NCBI GenBank assembly: GCA_026397675.1
Contig: JAPLUH010000340.1
Span: forward strand, 1 to 8,970
DNA length: 8,970 nucleotides
Origin: Verrucomicrobiota bacterium
Lineage (GTDB): Bacteria > Verrucomicrobiota > Verrucomicrobiia > Limisphaerales > UBA9464
Direction of reading: 5' to 3'
In this document: piece by piece, positions 1 through 6,221 of the stretch
Layout of the letters: every line of letters begins with the position of its first letter
How positions within the stretch are numbered: position 1 is the stretch's first letter
Notes under the pieces: model-generated
Seen by the model: only the letters and a program-made list of their open reading frames with translations
Told to the model about the DNA's origin: nothing
Database searches by the model: none
Translations under genes and position numbers: made by a program

Positions 1-153
1 GAATATGACTCTGACGGCAAACTCCGCCCCATGGCCCACCGCGAAGAACTCTTCCAGCACCCGCACGACCTGGCCGTCGACGCCGAAGGCAGCCTGTACG
101 TGGCTCAGTTCGCCTCCGGTCGCTCCTACCCGATCAAGCTAGAGCGGGTTTAA
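1..153 (+). CDS. C-terminal end of a beta-propeller (NHL/SMP-30-like) protein, partial
   Basis: Only the last 50 codons are in the window; the gene starts to the left and ends at TAA 151-153. The visible protein reads HPHDLAVDAEGSLYVAQF and ends with SGRSYPIKLERV. The pattern 'H-P-H-x-(I/L)-A-V-D-x-x-G-x-(I/L)-Y-V-A' followed by a G-R-x-Y-P-x-K tail is typical of the last blade of six-bladed propellers related to NHL-repeat and peptidyl-alpha-hydroxyglycine lyase-like proteins, which are abundant in planctomycetes and verrucomicrobia. These are usually exported. Substrate and reaction cannot be told from this piece. It converges on the - strand gene ending at 249, with 95 bases between. The family is fairly secure; the specific function is unknown. 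Confidence 0.8.
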   Translation, partial: EYDSDGKLRPMAHREELFQHPHDLAVDAEGSLYVAQFASGRSYPIKLERV

Positions 154-199
154 CCTCTGGGGCTCGCTCGTGTCGCCGCAGACAATCTCGTTCAAGCGG

Positions 200-218
200 G
201 AGGGGTAAACCCCGACTC
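200..218. terminator. possible short hairpin between convergent genes
   Basis: GGGG (202-205), loop TAAA, CCCC (210-213) forms a small GC stem in the 95-base gap between two convergent genes. A further AG/CT pairing is possible with a 3-base bulge (200-201 with 217-218). There is no T-run on either strand, so a terminator role is a guess from position alone. I see nothing else in 154-248. Confidence 0.2.
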
Positions 219-248
219 ATGAACGGGCCGACCGACATGCTGCGGGCC

Positions 249-743
249 TCAATGAACTTCCACAATCCCTGGGGCGTCTATCAGCGTCGGCCGCGTCACA
301 GGGCCTCCGCCCATCGTGAGGTACAGATTCTGGAAGCGTTGGGCGCGGTCGCGATAAATGCGGGACACTCGCTCGAGGCGGTACCCGACTCCCTCGAAGT
401 GTCCGGGCTTGTTCCACAGCAGATACACCTCGATGGGTTCTGGCGGACGCCCTGTGGCCTTCTCAAAGCTGCCCACCCGATCGGCCAAGATACGCCGGGT
501 GACGGTCCAAGCCACCTCAGGGTTGATATGGTTTCTCGACTTCGTATAAGCCTTCCAGACTCCCGGCATAATTTGGAATCGGCTCACCTCACCCGAGCCT
601 CCAATGACGAGGTCTGAATCACCCGCGACCGGAGAGCAGGCCCCCGTCTCGATCATGGCCAAGGCGTCCCGAAGCGGCGAAGCCTCCAAAGACGCCATCG
701 CGACAAGAGCGACACCGAGCATGGCTAATAGTTGGAGGTTCAT
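249..743 (-). CDS. putative exported lysozyme/transglycosylase-like protein
   Basis: This is a 164-residue protein. Residues 1-22 are hydrophobic and end in EAS, consistent with a cleavable signal peptide, so a periplasmic or outer location is likely. The mature part starts with LRDALAMIETG, in which E32 sits where lytic transglycosylases and goose-type lysozymes keep the catalytic glutamate. Then follows GEVSRFQIMPGVW (51-63), resembling the 'G-x-x-Q-I-M-P-x-T-W' segment of SLT domains. Later VYLLWNKPGHFEG resembles the 'A-x-x-Y-N-x-G' motif, and RVSRIYRDRAQRFQNLY the closing helix. Together these suggest a small muramidase-like fold cutting peptidoglycan. The match is by motif only, the usual Ser after Glu is Thr, and activity is unproven. 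ATG at 741-743 is chosen because it begins the signal peptide directly; no Shine-Dalgarno precedes it. It is divergent from the heme-protein gene at 995. Confidence 0.65.
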   Translation of the reverse strand: MNLQLLAMLGVALVAMASLEASPLRDALAMIETGACSPVAGDSDLVIGGSGEVSRFQIMPGVWKAYTKSRNHINPEVAWTVTRRILADRVGSFEKATGRPPEPIEVYLLWNKPGHFEGVGYRLERVSRIYRDRAQRFQNLYLTMGGGPVTRPTLIDAPGIVEVH

Positions 744-994
744 TCGATAAATACTTTGGGGACATTAGCAACGTTGGCATTGCTTCCGCCACGACCGGCT
801 CCCGAAAGTTATTCACCGGTTCTTCACCGATGGGCCGCTGCCGAGGCGTCCTCTCGGGGTGCTGAAACTCTCGATCCCGAAATCGACCGACCGAGAGGTC
901 AACTCGACCTTGGAAGTGCGTTGCAGGATACTTCGACAACCAACCGAGACCTTTTCACAGTGTTCCCCTGCACCGGCGTCATCGGTCCTCCGAC
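744..994. promoter_or_regulatory. divergent intergenic region
   Basis: These 251 bases separate the starts of two divergent genes, so promoters for both should lie here. I could not find a convincing -35/-10 pair or a sigma-54 GG/GC pair on either strand. Short open frames cross it on both strands but have no recognisable protein features and no starter signals. The only structure I can support is the nested inverted repeat at 850-898. Confidence 0.35.
850..898. repeat. nested inverted repeat upstream of the heme-protein gene
   Basis: CCTCTCGG at 850-857 is the exact reverse complement of CCGAGAGG at 891-898. Inside the 33-base spacer, TCGAT (871-875) pairs with ATCGA (882-886) around a 6-base loop. 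The structure lies 97 bases before the ATG at 995. It could be an operator or a leader RNA fold, or chance in GC-rich DNA; nothing here decides. Confidence 0.4.
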
Positions 995-2422
995 ATGAAA
1001 TCATCCTTCAATCATTGGCTTTGCCTCACCCTGGCCGCACTGCTGACCACCGGCTCGATCCGAGCGGACGAACCCGCGGCCAAGGCGGTTACCGCCAAGG
1101 GTTTGAGCCTCTCCCTCTGGGCCCGAGAGCCTCAGGTCATGGATCCGGTGGCACTGAGCTTTGATGACCGAGGCGTGCTGTATGTCGCCGAGACGGCGCG
1201 GCGCGGCACGGTCGATATTGATATCCGCAGCCATCGGGATTGGTTGGTGGGAGACCTTGCCAACCAGTCGGTGGAGGACCTCCGTCAGTCGATTCGCCGT
1301 TGGATGGCCCCAGAACGGAGTCAGGAAAACGCACCCTGGCTGCGGGATCTCAACGGAGATGGGGTCCACGACTGGCACGACCTCGAGCCGATTAAAGAAC
1401 GTATTCGACGATTGGAAGACACCCAGAACACCGGGCACGCCGATCGCTCGCAAATTTTCACCGAGGGATTCAATGAGGAGATTTCCGGAGTCGTGGCCGG
1501 TGTGCTCCCCTGGGACGATTCCGTGTGGGTCACGGGCTATCCCGAACTGAAACGAGTTCGCGATACCAATCACGATGGGATCGCGGACATCCAGCAGACG
1601 GAGTTCCGCGGGTTTGGTGTCCACGCCGCCTTCGATGGTCACGACTTGCACGGCCTCATCATCGGGCCTGATGGGAAACTCTACTTTTCCTGCGGTGACA
1701 ACGGATTCTCAGTCACCAATCGCGAAGGCCGAATCCTTCGGCACCCGAACACCGGAGGCGTCCTGCGAATGAACACCGACGGATCGAACCTAGAGGTCTA
1801 TGCCACGGGCCTGCGCAACCCCCAGGAAATCGCCTTCGATGACGACGGTAACTTCTTCGCCGTGGACAACGATGGCGACTTGCGGGAGGAGCGGGAGCGC
1901 TTCGTCCACATTGCCGAGGGCAGCGATTCTGGCTGGCGACTCAATTGGCAATTTCGCGACCCGGGTTGGAAAGCCATCACCCGGCAACCGGACTACAACC
2001 CTTGGATGGACGAGCACCTGTGGGTGCCGACCCATCCCGATCAGCCCGCTTACATCACTCCGCCGCTGACGAATTATTCGGTGGGTCCTGGAAGCCTGGT
2101 CCACAATCCCGGCACAGCCCTGAGCGAGGCCTACCGGGATCATTTCTTCCTCATTCAATTTCCCGTGAAAAAGGTGACCACCTTCAAGGCACGTGCTCGC
2201 GGGGCCGGTTTCGAAATGGTGGATGAACGGCCGATTCTGACAGGCATGATGGCCAGTTGTCTGGCCTTTAGCCCGGATGGATCGCTCTTTGTCGGTGACT
2301 GGGATGGGATGTGGAACCCGGACGGCAAAGGAGCCATCTGGGTGTTGGATGATCCGATCAGCGCATCCGCCTGCGAGCTCAGTTCGAATGGGTCCGCCGG
2401 GGAGCCGCCGAACCGCTGCTGA
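995..2422 (+). CDS. PVC-type heme-binding protein, N-terminal propeller part (broken gene)
   Basis: This is the N-terminal part of a large secreted protein of the planctomycete/verrucomicrobial 'membrane-bound dehydrogenase / PVC-type heme-binding' class. Residues 1-24 are a signal peptide ending IRA. The propeller begins with LWAREPQVMDPVALSFDDRG and shows repeated blade motifs, such as HGLIIGPDGKLYFSCGDNG and GLRNPQEIAFDDDGNFFAVD. Two EF-hand-like calcium loops are visible: D118-L-N-G-D122-G-V-H-D126 and D190-T-N-H-D194-G-I-A-D198. The propeller ends at FSPDGSLFVGDWDGMWNPDGK and GAIWVLDDP. After about residue 454 the reading frame loses family character and stops at 2420-2422, while the expected continuation appears one frame back. 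In intact relatives this propeller is fused to HEAT repeats and cytochrome c; the exact redox substrate of the family is not established. ATG at 995 is chosen because the signal peptide begins there; no Shine-Dalgarno is present. Confidence 0.85.
   Translation: MKSSFNHWLCLTLAALLTTGSIRADEPAAKAVTAKGLSLSLWAREPQVMDPVALSFDDRGVLYVAETARRGTVDIDIRSHRDWLVGDLANQSVEDLRQSIRRWMAPERSQENAPWLRDLNGDGVHDWHDLEPIKERIRRLEDTQNTGHADRSQIFTEGFNEEISGVVAGVLPWDDSVWVTGYPELKRVRDTNHDGIADIQQTEFRGFGVHAAFDGHDLHGLIIGPDGKLYFSCGDNGFSVTNREGRILRHPNTGGVLRMNTDGSNLEVYATGLRNPQEIAFDDDGNFFAVDNDGDLREERERFVHIAEGSDSGWRLNWQFRDPGWKAITRQPDYNPWMDEHLWVPTHPDQPAYITPPLTNYSVGPGSLVHNPGTALSEAYRDHFFLIQFPVKKVTTFKARARGAGFEMVDERPILTGMMASCLAFSPDGSLFVGDWDGMWNPDGKGAIWVLDDPISASACELSSNGSAGEPPNRC
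2353..2422 (+). other. frame junction that breaks the heme-protein gene
   Basis: The N-terminal frame runs open to TGA at 2420-2422. The C-terminal frame has a TGA at 2350-2352 and is open from 2353 on, so the change of frame must fall within these 70 bases. Family character ends with VLDDP in the first frame (through 2356) and resumes in the second with DQRIRLRAQFEWVRRG (from 2356), where relatives have a HEAT-type helix. Relatives, as I recall them, have about 30-40 residues between these points. A short deletion that was not a multiple of three fits best; a sequencing or assembly error is the alternative. I see no slippery heptamer that would suggest programmed frameshifting. Confidence 0.7.
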
Positions 2423-2436
2423 AAACCGCCAACGAT

Positions 2437-4197
2437 TTGCACGCCCCAACCCTGGCCCGCATTCATGCACTTGGGGGACTGGGCCAGTTGCGAACACCTC
2501 TCAAGGCTCGGCAATTGCCCCTGGCCGATCCAGAGGCCCGGGTGCGGGCCCAGGCAGCCAAGGTGGCGGGTGATTTGCGCATCAAGGGTTCGGAAACTGC
2601 CCTCATCCTACGCCTTCGCGACGAGAATGCCCGGGTGCGGTTCCAAGCGGCATTGGCGCTGGGCAAGGTGGGGAATATCTCCGCGTTGGGACCTCTGGTT
2701 TCGCTGTTGGAAGACAACTCAGAACACGACCCCTTCCTGCGGCACGCTGCGACCTTGGGTTTATCAGGACTTCAACGTCCCGAACTGTTGGCCAAACTCA
2801 AACAGCATCGCTCCGTCGAGGTTCGGATCGGAGCGGTCGTGGCCCTGAGGCGTCTGGCGTCACCGCTCTTGGCGGGCTTCTTGAAAGACCAGCATCCCCG
2901 AGTGCGTCGCGAGGCAGCCATTGCCATCCATGATGACGAATCCGTGCCGGAAGCCTTGCCCGCACTGGCCGAGTGCTTGGACGCCCTTGGAGACACTCCG
3001 GATGAACCCCTCCTACGCCGCGCCCTCAGCGCCAATCTCCGTCTGGGCACCGCCGCCTCCGGACGTCGCCTCAGCGCTTATGCCCAAAGGGCTACGGCAC
3101 CCGAAGCACTCCGCATCGAGGCCTTGGAAGCGCTGGCCTCTTGGAATGCCTCTCCCTTTTTGGATCGAGTGGAAGGCCGAGTCCGGTTGCTGCCTTCGCG
3201 CGCGCCGGATTGGGGCCGCCAACTCCTCACTGAAGCCATTGAACCCCTTTGGCTCAAGGCCAGTCCCACCCTGCGGCTAGAGCTGGCGCGATTGGTCTTC
3301 GAGCAGCAACTCGCCGCGCCCACGAGCCTCTTTGTCGACTGCGTTCGATCTCAAGATCACCCGGTCGCTCTCAGGGCACAGGCTCTGAAGGCACTGGCTC
3401 GTGCCAAGGCTCCGGAGCTCCTGGAATTAGTTCAAAGCCTAACGGAATCGGCTTCAGCGGAATTGCGGCAAACAGCTCTAGAAATTCAGGCGGAGCGATC
3501 ACCCGCGAAATTCTTGGAATACGCCCGCAACCACTGGGCCACGACCAACGTGAGCGAACTGCAATGGAACTTGCGACTCGTGGCTCAGCGATCCGAACCC
3601 GAAGCCACAACTCTATTGTCTCAACACGTTGACCGCCTGACTGCCGGAACGCTGCCGCAGGCGTTAATTCTCGATTTACAAGAAGCCCTCCGGCGGCACG
3701 GCAACGCAACTCTAGTCGCCCGAGTTACGGCCTGGGAACACGCCCATCCCGAAATTCGCACTCGCTCACTGCTGGCCGGCGGAAACCCTGAAGAAGGGCG
3801 ACGCCTATTTCAGGGTTCCGTCCAGGGACAGTGCGGGCGTTGCCACAATGCCGGTGGCGAAGGGCAACAGGCGGGCCCGGTCCTTCAGGGCATCGGCCAG
3901 CGCACCACACCCGAATACCTCCTGGAATCCCTGCTCAATCCCAGTGCCCGCATTGCTGAAGGATATGCCACGGTGAGCCTGTCCCTCAAAAACGGGGAGT
4001 CCGTGGACGGGTTACTGTTGCAAGACACCGACGGACGCCTGCGCCTTCGGCTTTCTACCGGTGAACTTCGGACCCTCCCGAACTCAGACATTGCCACCCG
4101 ATCGGCCAACCCCCAGTCGGTGATGCCACCCATGGGCGACGTCTTAAGCCACCGCGAACTAAGAGACTTGGTCGCCTTCCTGTCCTCTTGGCGATGA
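2437..4197 (+). CDS. PVC-type heme-binding protein, C-terminal HEAT-cytochrome c part (broken gene)
   Basis: This is the C-terminal part of the gene begun at 995. The homologous frame actually opens at 2353; 2437 is just the first TTG, inside the first HEAT helix. Numbering from 2437, residues 1 to about 440 are helical HEAT-like repeats (for example EARVRAQAAKVAGDL, ENARVRFQAALALGKVG, VEVRIGAVVALRRLAS, PRVRREAAIAI). Residues about 445-586 form a cytochrome c domain: NPEEGRRLFQG, then C466-G-R-C469-H470, which binds heme c covalently, and SVMPPMG with M563/M566 as candidate distal ligand. The domain closes with HRELRDLVAFL. No methionine occurs before M563 and no signal peptide exists, so this piece is unlikely to be made and exported alone. 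Heme attachment would require periplasmic delivery through the N-terminal part. Treat it as half of a pseudogene or of an erroneously split gene. Confidence 0.8.
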   Translation: MHAPTLARIHALGGLGQLRTPLKARQLPLADPEARVRAQAAKVAGDLRIKGSETALILRLRDENARVRFQAALALGKVGNISALGPLVSLLEDNSEHDPFLRHAATLGLSGLQRPELLAKLKQHRSVEVRIGAVVALRRLASPLLAGFLKDQHPRVRREAAIAIHDDESVPEALPALAECLDALGDTPDEPLLRRALSANLRLGTAASGRRLSAYAQRATAPEALRIEALEALASWNASPFLDRVEGRVRLLPSRAPDWGRQLLTEAIEPLWLKASPTLRLELARLVFEQQLAAPTSLFVDCVRSQDHPVALRAQALKALARAKAPELLELVQSLTESASAELRQTALEIQAERSPAKFLEYARNHWATTNVSELQWNLRLVAQRSEPEATTLLSQHVDRLTAGTLPQALILDLQEALRRHGNATLVARVTAWEHAHPEIRTRSLLAGGNPEEGRRLFQGSVQGQCGRCHNAGGEGQQAGPVLQGIGQRTTPEYLLESLLNPSARIAEGYATVSLSLKNGESVDGLLLQDTDGRLRLRLSTGELRTLPNSDIATRSANPQSVMPPMGDVLSHRELRDLVAFLSSWR

Positions 4198-4309
4198 GAC
4201 CCTGAGAGTTCCAAAGCGCTTCGCCGCGTTGACGCCGGACACAATCTGGCCACTCTCAAACCATTCACACGAACATCGCCTGAGCTCAGCCCATTCATCC
4301 TGCATTCCC
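4198..4309 (+). promoter_or_regulatory. upstream region of the SDR/ABC-importer cluster with palindromes
   Basis: This 112-base gap precedes the first gene of the cluster and should hold its promoter. AAGCGCTT at 4214-4221 is a perfect 8-base palindrome with a central CG, like the core of LacI/GalR-family operators, which often control sugar importers. TGAGAGT (4203-4209) and ACTCTCA (4252-4258) form an exact inverted repeat around it. TTGACG at 4229-4234 resembles a -35 box, but no good -10 lies 16-18 bases on. The operator role is inferred; no regulator gene is in the window. Confidence 0.35.
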
Positions 4310-5083
4310 ATGCCTGAATCACTTCCCGCTTCCTTCTCGCTCGCCGGCCGCGTCGCCCTCGTGACGGGCAGCACCACCGGTCTCGGCCGCTGCATGGCCA
4401 GGGCCTTGGGACACGCCGGGGCCAAAGTCGCCCTCAACTACGCCAACAACGCGCAGCGGGCCCAGGAAGCCTTCGCAGAGTTTCAATCGGCAGGCCTTCA
4501 GGGGGCGCTCTTCCAGGCGGATGTGACCGATGAGGCCCAAGTCCAACGCATGATCCTGGAGATCACCGCCTCGCTGGGCCCCGTCGATATCATCGTCCTG
4601 AACGCCACCTGCGACCAACCACAGAAGCCCATCGAGGAGTACGACTGGGCGTTCTACCAGCGAATGGTCGATTTCTTCATTAAGAGCCCGGTGCTGCTCA
4701 CCAAGGCTTGTGTTGGTCACATGAAGGCGCAGCGCTGGGGGCGCATCATCAACATCGGCTCCGAGGTCGTGACGCGAGGAGTCCCCAATTTCACCGCCTA
4801 CGTCGCGGCCAAGGGCGGTCAGAACGGCTTCCATCGCAGCCTGGCCGGTGAGCTCGCCCCGCACGGCATCACCGTCAACATGATCGCCCCGGGGTGGATC
4901 CCCGTGGAGCGCCACGAGAACGACCCAGAGGAACTCAAGGAAGGCTATCGCTCCTTAATCCCCGTCAACCGCTGGGGCGTTCCGTCCGACCTGGATGGCA
5001 CCATCGTGTATCTCGCGAGCAACGCGTCGTCCTTCGTCACGGGCCAGACCCTCCATGTCAACGGAGGGATGACCGTTTGCTGA
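4310..5083 (+). CDS. SDR-family oxidoreductase (FabG-like)
   Basis: This is a 257-residue classical short-chain dehydrogenase/reductase, a usual length for the family, cytoplasmic and probably NAD(P)-dependent. The Rossmann motif TGSTTGLG is at 19-26, followed by LNYANN after the second strand. The active site keeps S151 (IGSEV) and Y164-V-A-A-K168 with the standard 13-residue spacing. The C-terminal PGWIPVE and HVNGGM segments are also family-like. Two departures are visible: the NNAG motif reads L-N98-A-T, and the position of the tetrad Asn, 28 residues before the Ser, is F123. ATG at 4310 is preferred over an upstream in-frame TTG at 4229, because the protein then starts MPESLPASFSLAGRVALVTG as SDRs do. 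It is first in a same-strand cluster with a sugar importer (46 bases before the next gene), so a sugar or sugar-acid substrate is plausible but unproven. FabG activity in fatty acid synthesis is less likely in this context. Confidence 0.85.
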   Translation: MPESLPASFSLAGRVALVTGSTTGLGRCMARALGHAGAKVALNYANNAQRAQEAFAEFQSAGLQGALFQADVTDEAQVQRMILEITASLGPVDIIVLNATCDQPQKPIEEYDWAFYQRMVDFFIKSPVLLTKACVGHMKAQRWGRIINIGSEVVTRGVPNFTAYVAAKGGQNGFHRSLAGELAPHGITVNMIAPGWIPVERHENDPEELKEGYRSLIPVNRWGVPSDLDGTIVYLASNASSFVTGQTLHVNGGMTVC

Positions 5084-5129
5084 ACCGTGTTTTTCCAACC
5101 CACTCCCCCTATTTCCTAAACCCTCTCCC

Positions 5130-6185
5130 ATGAATCGAATCCTCTCCCTCTCGGTGTGGACCGCGCTGCTGCTCGGGCTCACCGCCTGCAACAAACCGGC
5201 CGATTCGGCAGCCTCGTGCGCTTCCGACGGTGCCACCGGAACTTCTTCGAGCGGCGGCAAGAAGCGCAAAATCGCCTTCGTGTCCAACGGCGTGGCCTCG
5301 TTCTGGACCATCGCTTCGGCCGGCGTGAAGGCCGCCGGTGAGAAGTTTGGCGTGGATGCCCAGACCCTCATGCCCGTCGAAGGCATTAGCGACCAGAAAC
5401 GCATGATTGAGGACCTCCTCACCAAGGGCGTGGATGGCATTGCGGTCAGCCCCATTGATCCCGCCAACCAAACCGACTTGCTCAACACCGCTGCCCGCCG
5501 GGCCAAGGTATTGACCCACGATTCGGATGCGCCCAATAGCGACCGCTTGGTGTACATCGGCATGGACAACTACAAGGCCGGCCGCATGTGCGGCGACCTC
5601 GTGCGCGAGGCCATGCCCAAGGGCGGCACCGTGATGATTTTTATCGGTCGCCTGGAGCAGGATAATTCCAAGCGCCGCCGTCAGGGAACCATCGACGCCA
5701 TCCTGGGACGCCCGGAAAACCCCGCCAACTACGACGCCCCCGGCACCGTGCTCGAGGGCAATGGCTTCAAAATCCTCGGCACGCTCACCGACCAGTTCGA
5801 CCGCGCCAAGGGCAAGGCCAACGCTGAGGATGCACTGGCCAAATATCCCGACCTCGGCTGCATGGTGGGGCTCTTCGCCTATAACCCTCCCCTGCTGCTC
5901 GAGGCTCTGTCCCAGGCCGGCAAGCTCAACAAGGTGAAGGTCGTCGCCTTCGACGAAGACGACGCCACCCTCGATGGCATCCAGAAGGGCACCGTGCACG
6001 GCACCGTCGTCCAGAACCCGTATATGTACGGCTACAAGTCGGTGGAAGTGCTCAACGACGTGCTCGCCGGCAAGCCTGAAGCCATCCCCGCCAGCAAGTT
6101 TATCGACATCCCGGCCCGGCAAATCCGCAAGGACACGGTCGATGCCTTCTGGACCGATCTAAAGTCAAAGGTCGGCGGCAAGTAA
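5130..6185 (+). CDS. sugar ABC transporter substrate-binding lipoprotein (RbsB-like)
   Basis: This 351-residue protein has a signal peptide ending in the lipobox L17-T-A-C20, so it should be lipid-anchored on the periplasmic side. A Ser/Gly/Ala-rich linker (about 21-46, with an extra Cys at 30) leads to a periplasmic-binding fold of the ribose/galactose-binding class (Peripla_BP_4). The first lobe starts KRKIAFVSNGVASFWTIAS. GVDGIAVSPIDP and THDSDAPNSDRLVYIGMDN are the typical second-half motifs of the first lobe, and KVKVVAFDEDDATLDGIQKG belongs to the closing lobe. These loops contact the sugar in relatives, for example N/D in GMDN and D in FDED. The ligand cannot be read from sequence. It delivers substrate to the ATPase and permease encoded next. 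The start follows a C/T-rich leader with no Shine-Dalgarno. Confidence 0.9.
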   Translation: MNRILSLSVWTALLLGLTACNKPADSAASCASDGATGTSSSGGKKRKIAFVSNGVASFWTIASAGVKAAGEKFGVDAQTLMPVEGISDQKRMIEDLLTKGVDGIAVSPIDPANQTDLLNTAARRAKVLTHDSDAPNSDRLVYIGMDNYKAGRMCGDLVREAMPKGGTVMIFIGRLEQDNSKRRRQGTIDAILGRPENPANYDAPGTVLEGNGFKILGTLTDQFDRAKGKANAEDALAKYPDLGCMVGLFAYNPPLLLEALSQAGKLNKVKVVAFDEDDATLDGIQKGTVHGTVVQNPYMYGYKSVEVLNDVLAGKPEAIPASKFIDIPARQIRKDTVDAFWTDLKSKVGGK

Positions 6186-6221
6186 TCCGCTTACTGACCC
6201 TTTGCGCAGCCCGCATTGCTC

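Noticed and set aside
619..1164. Open frames on both strands across the 744-994 spacer
   Set aside because: They overlap each other and the ends of two supported genes, show no family features, and would leave no room for promoters of the divergent genes.
1001..1651. Antisense open frame opposite the heme-protein propeller
   Set aside because: The + strand has a signal peptide and clear propeller and calcium-loop motifs; the antisense product has none.
2353..2422. Programmed ribosomal frameshift joining the two heme-protein halves
   Set aside because: No slippery heptamer precedes the stop at 2420-2422 (the AAAA run follows it), and the family is not known to use frameshifting; a deletion or sequence error is simpler.
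4229..4257. Sigma-70 promoter starting with TTGACG
   Set aside because: The -35-like box is good, but the sequence 16-18 bases downstream (around CACTCT) does not resemble TATAAT.
4229..4309. Upstream TTG start of the SDR adding 27 residues
   Set aside because: The extra residues show no SDR similarity, and the ATG at 4310 places the Rossmann strand at the normal distance from the N-terminus.
5109..6122. Long antisense open frame (337 codons) opposite the sugar-binding protein
   Set aside because: It mirrors a strongly recognised lipoprotein gene. GC-rich codons on one strand often leave the opposite frame free of stops, and its Gly/Val/His-rich translation has no recognisable domain.
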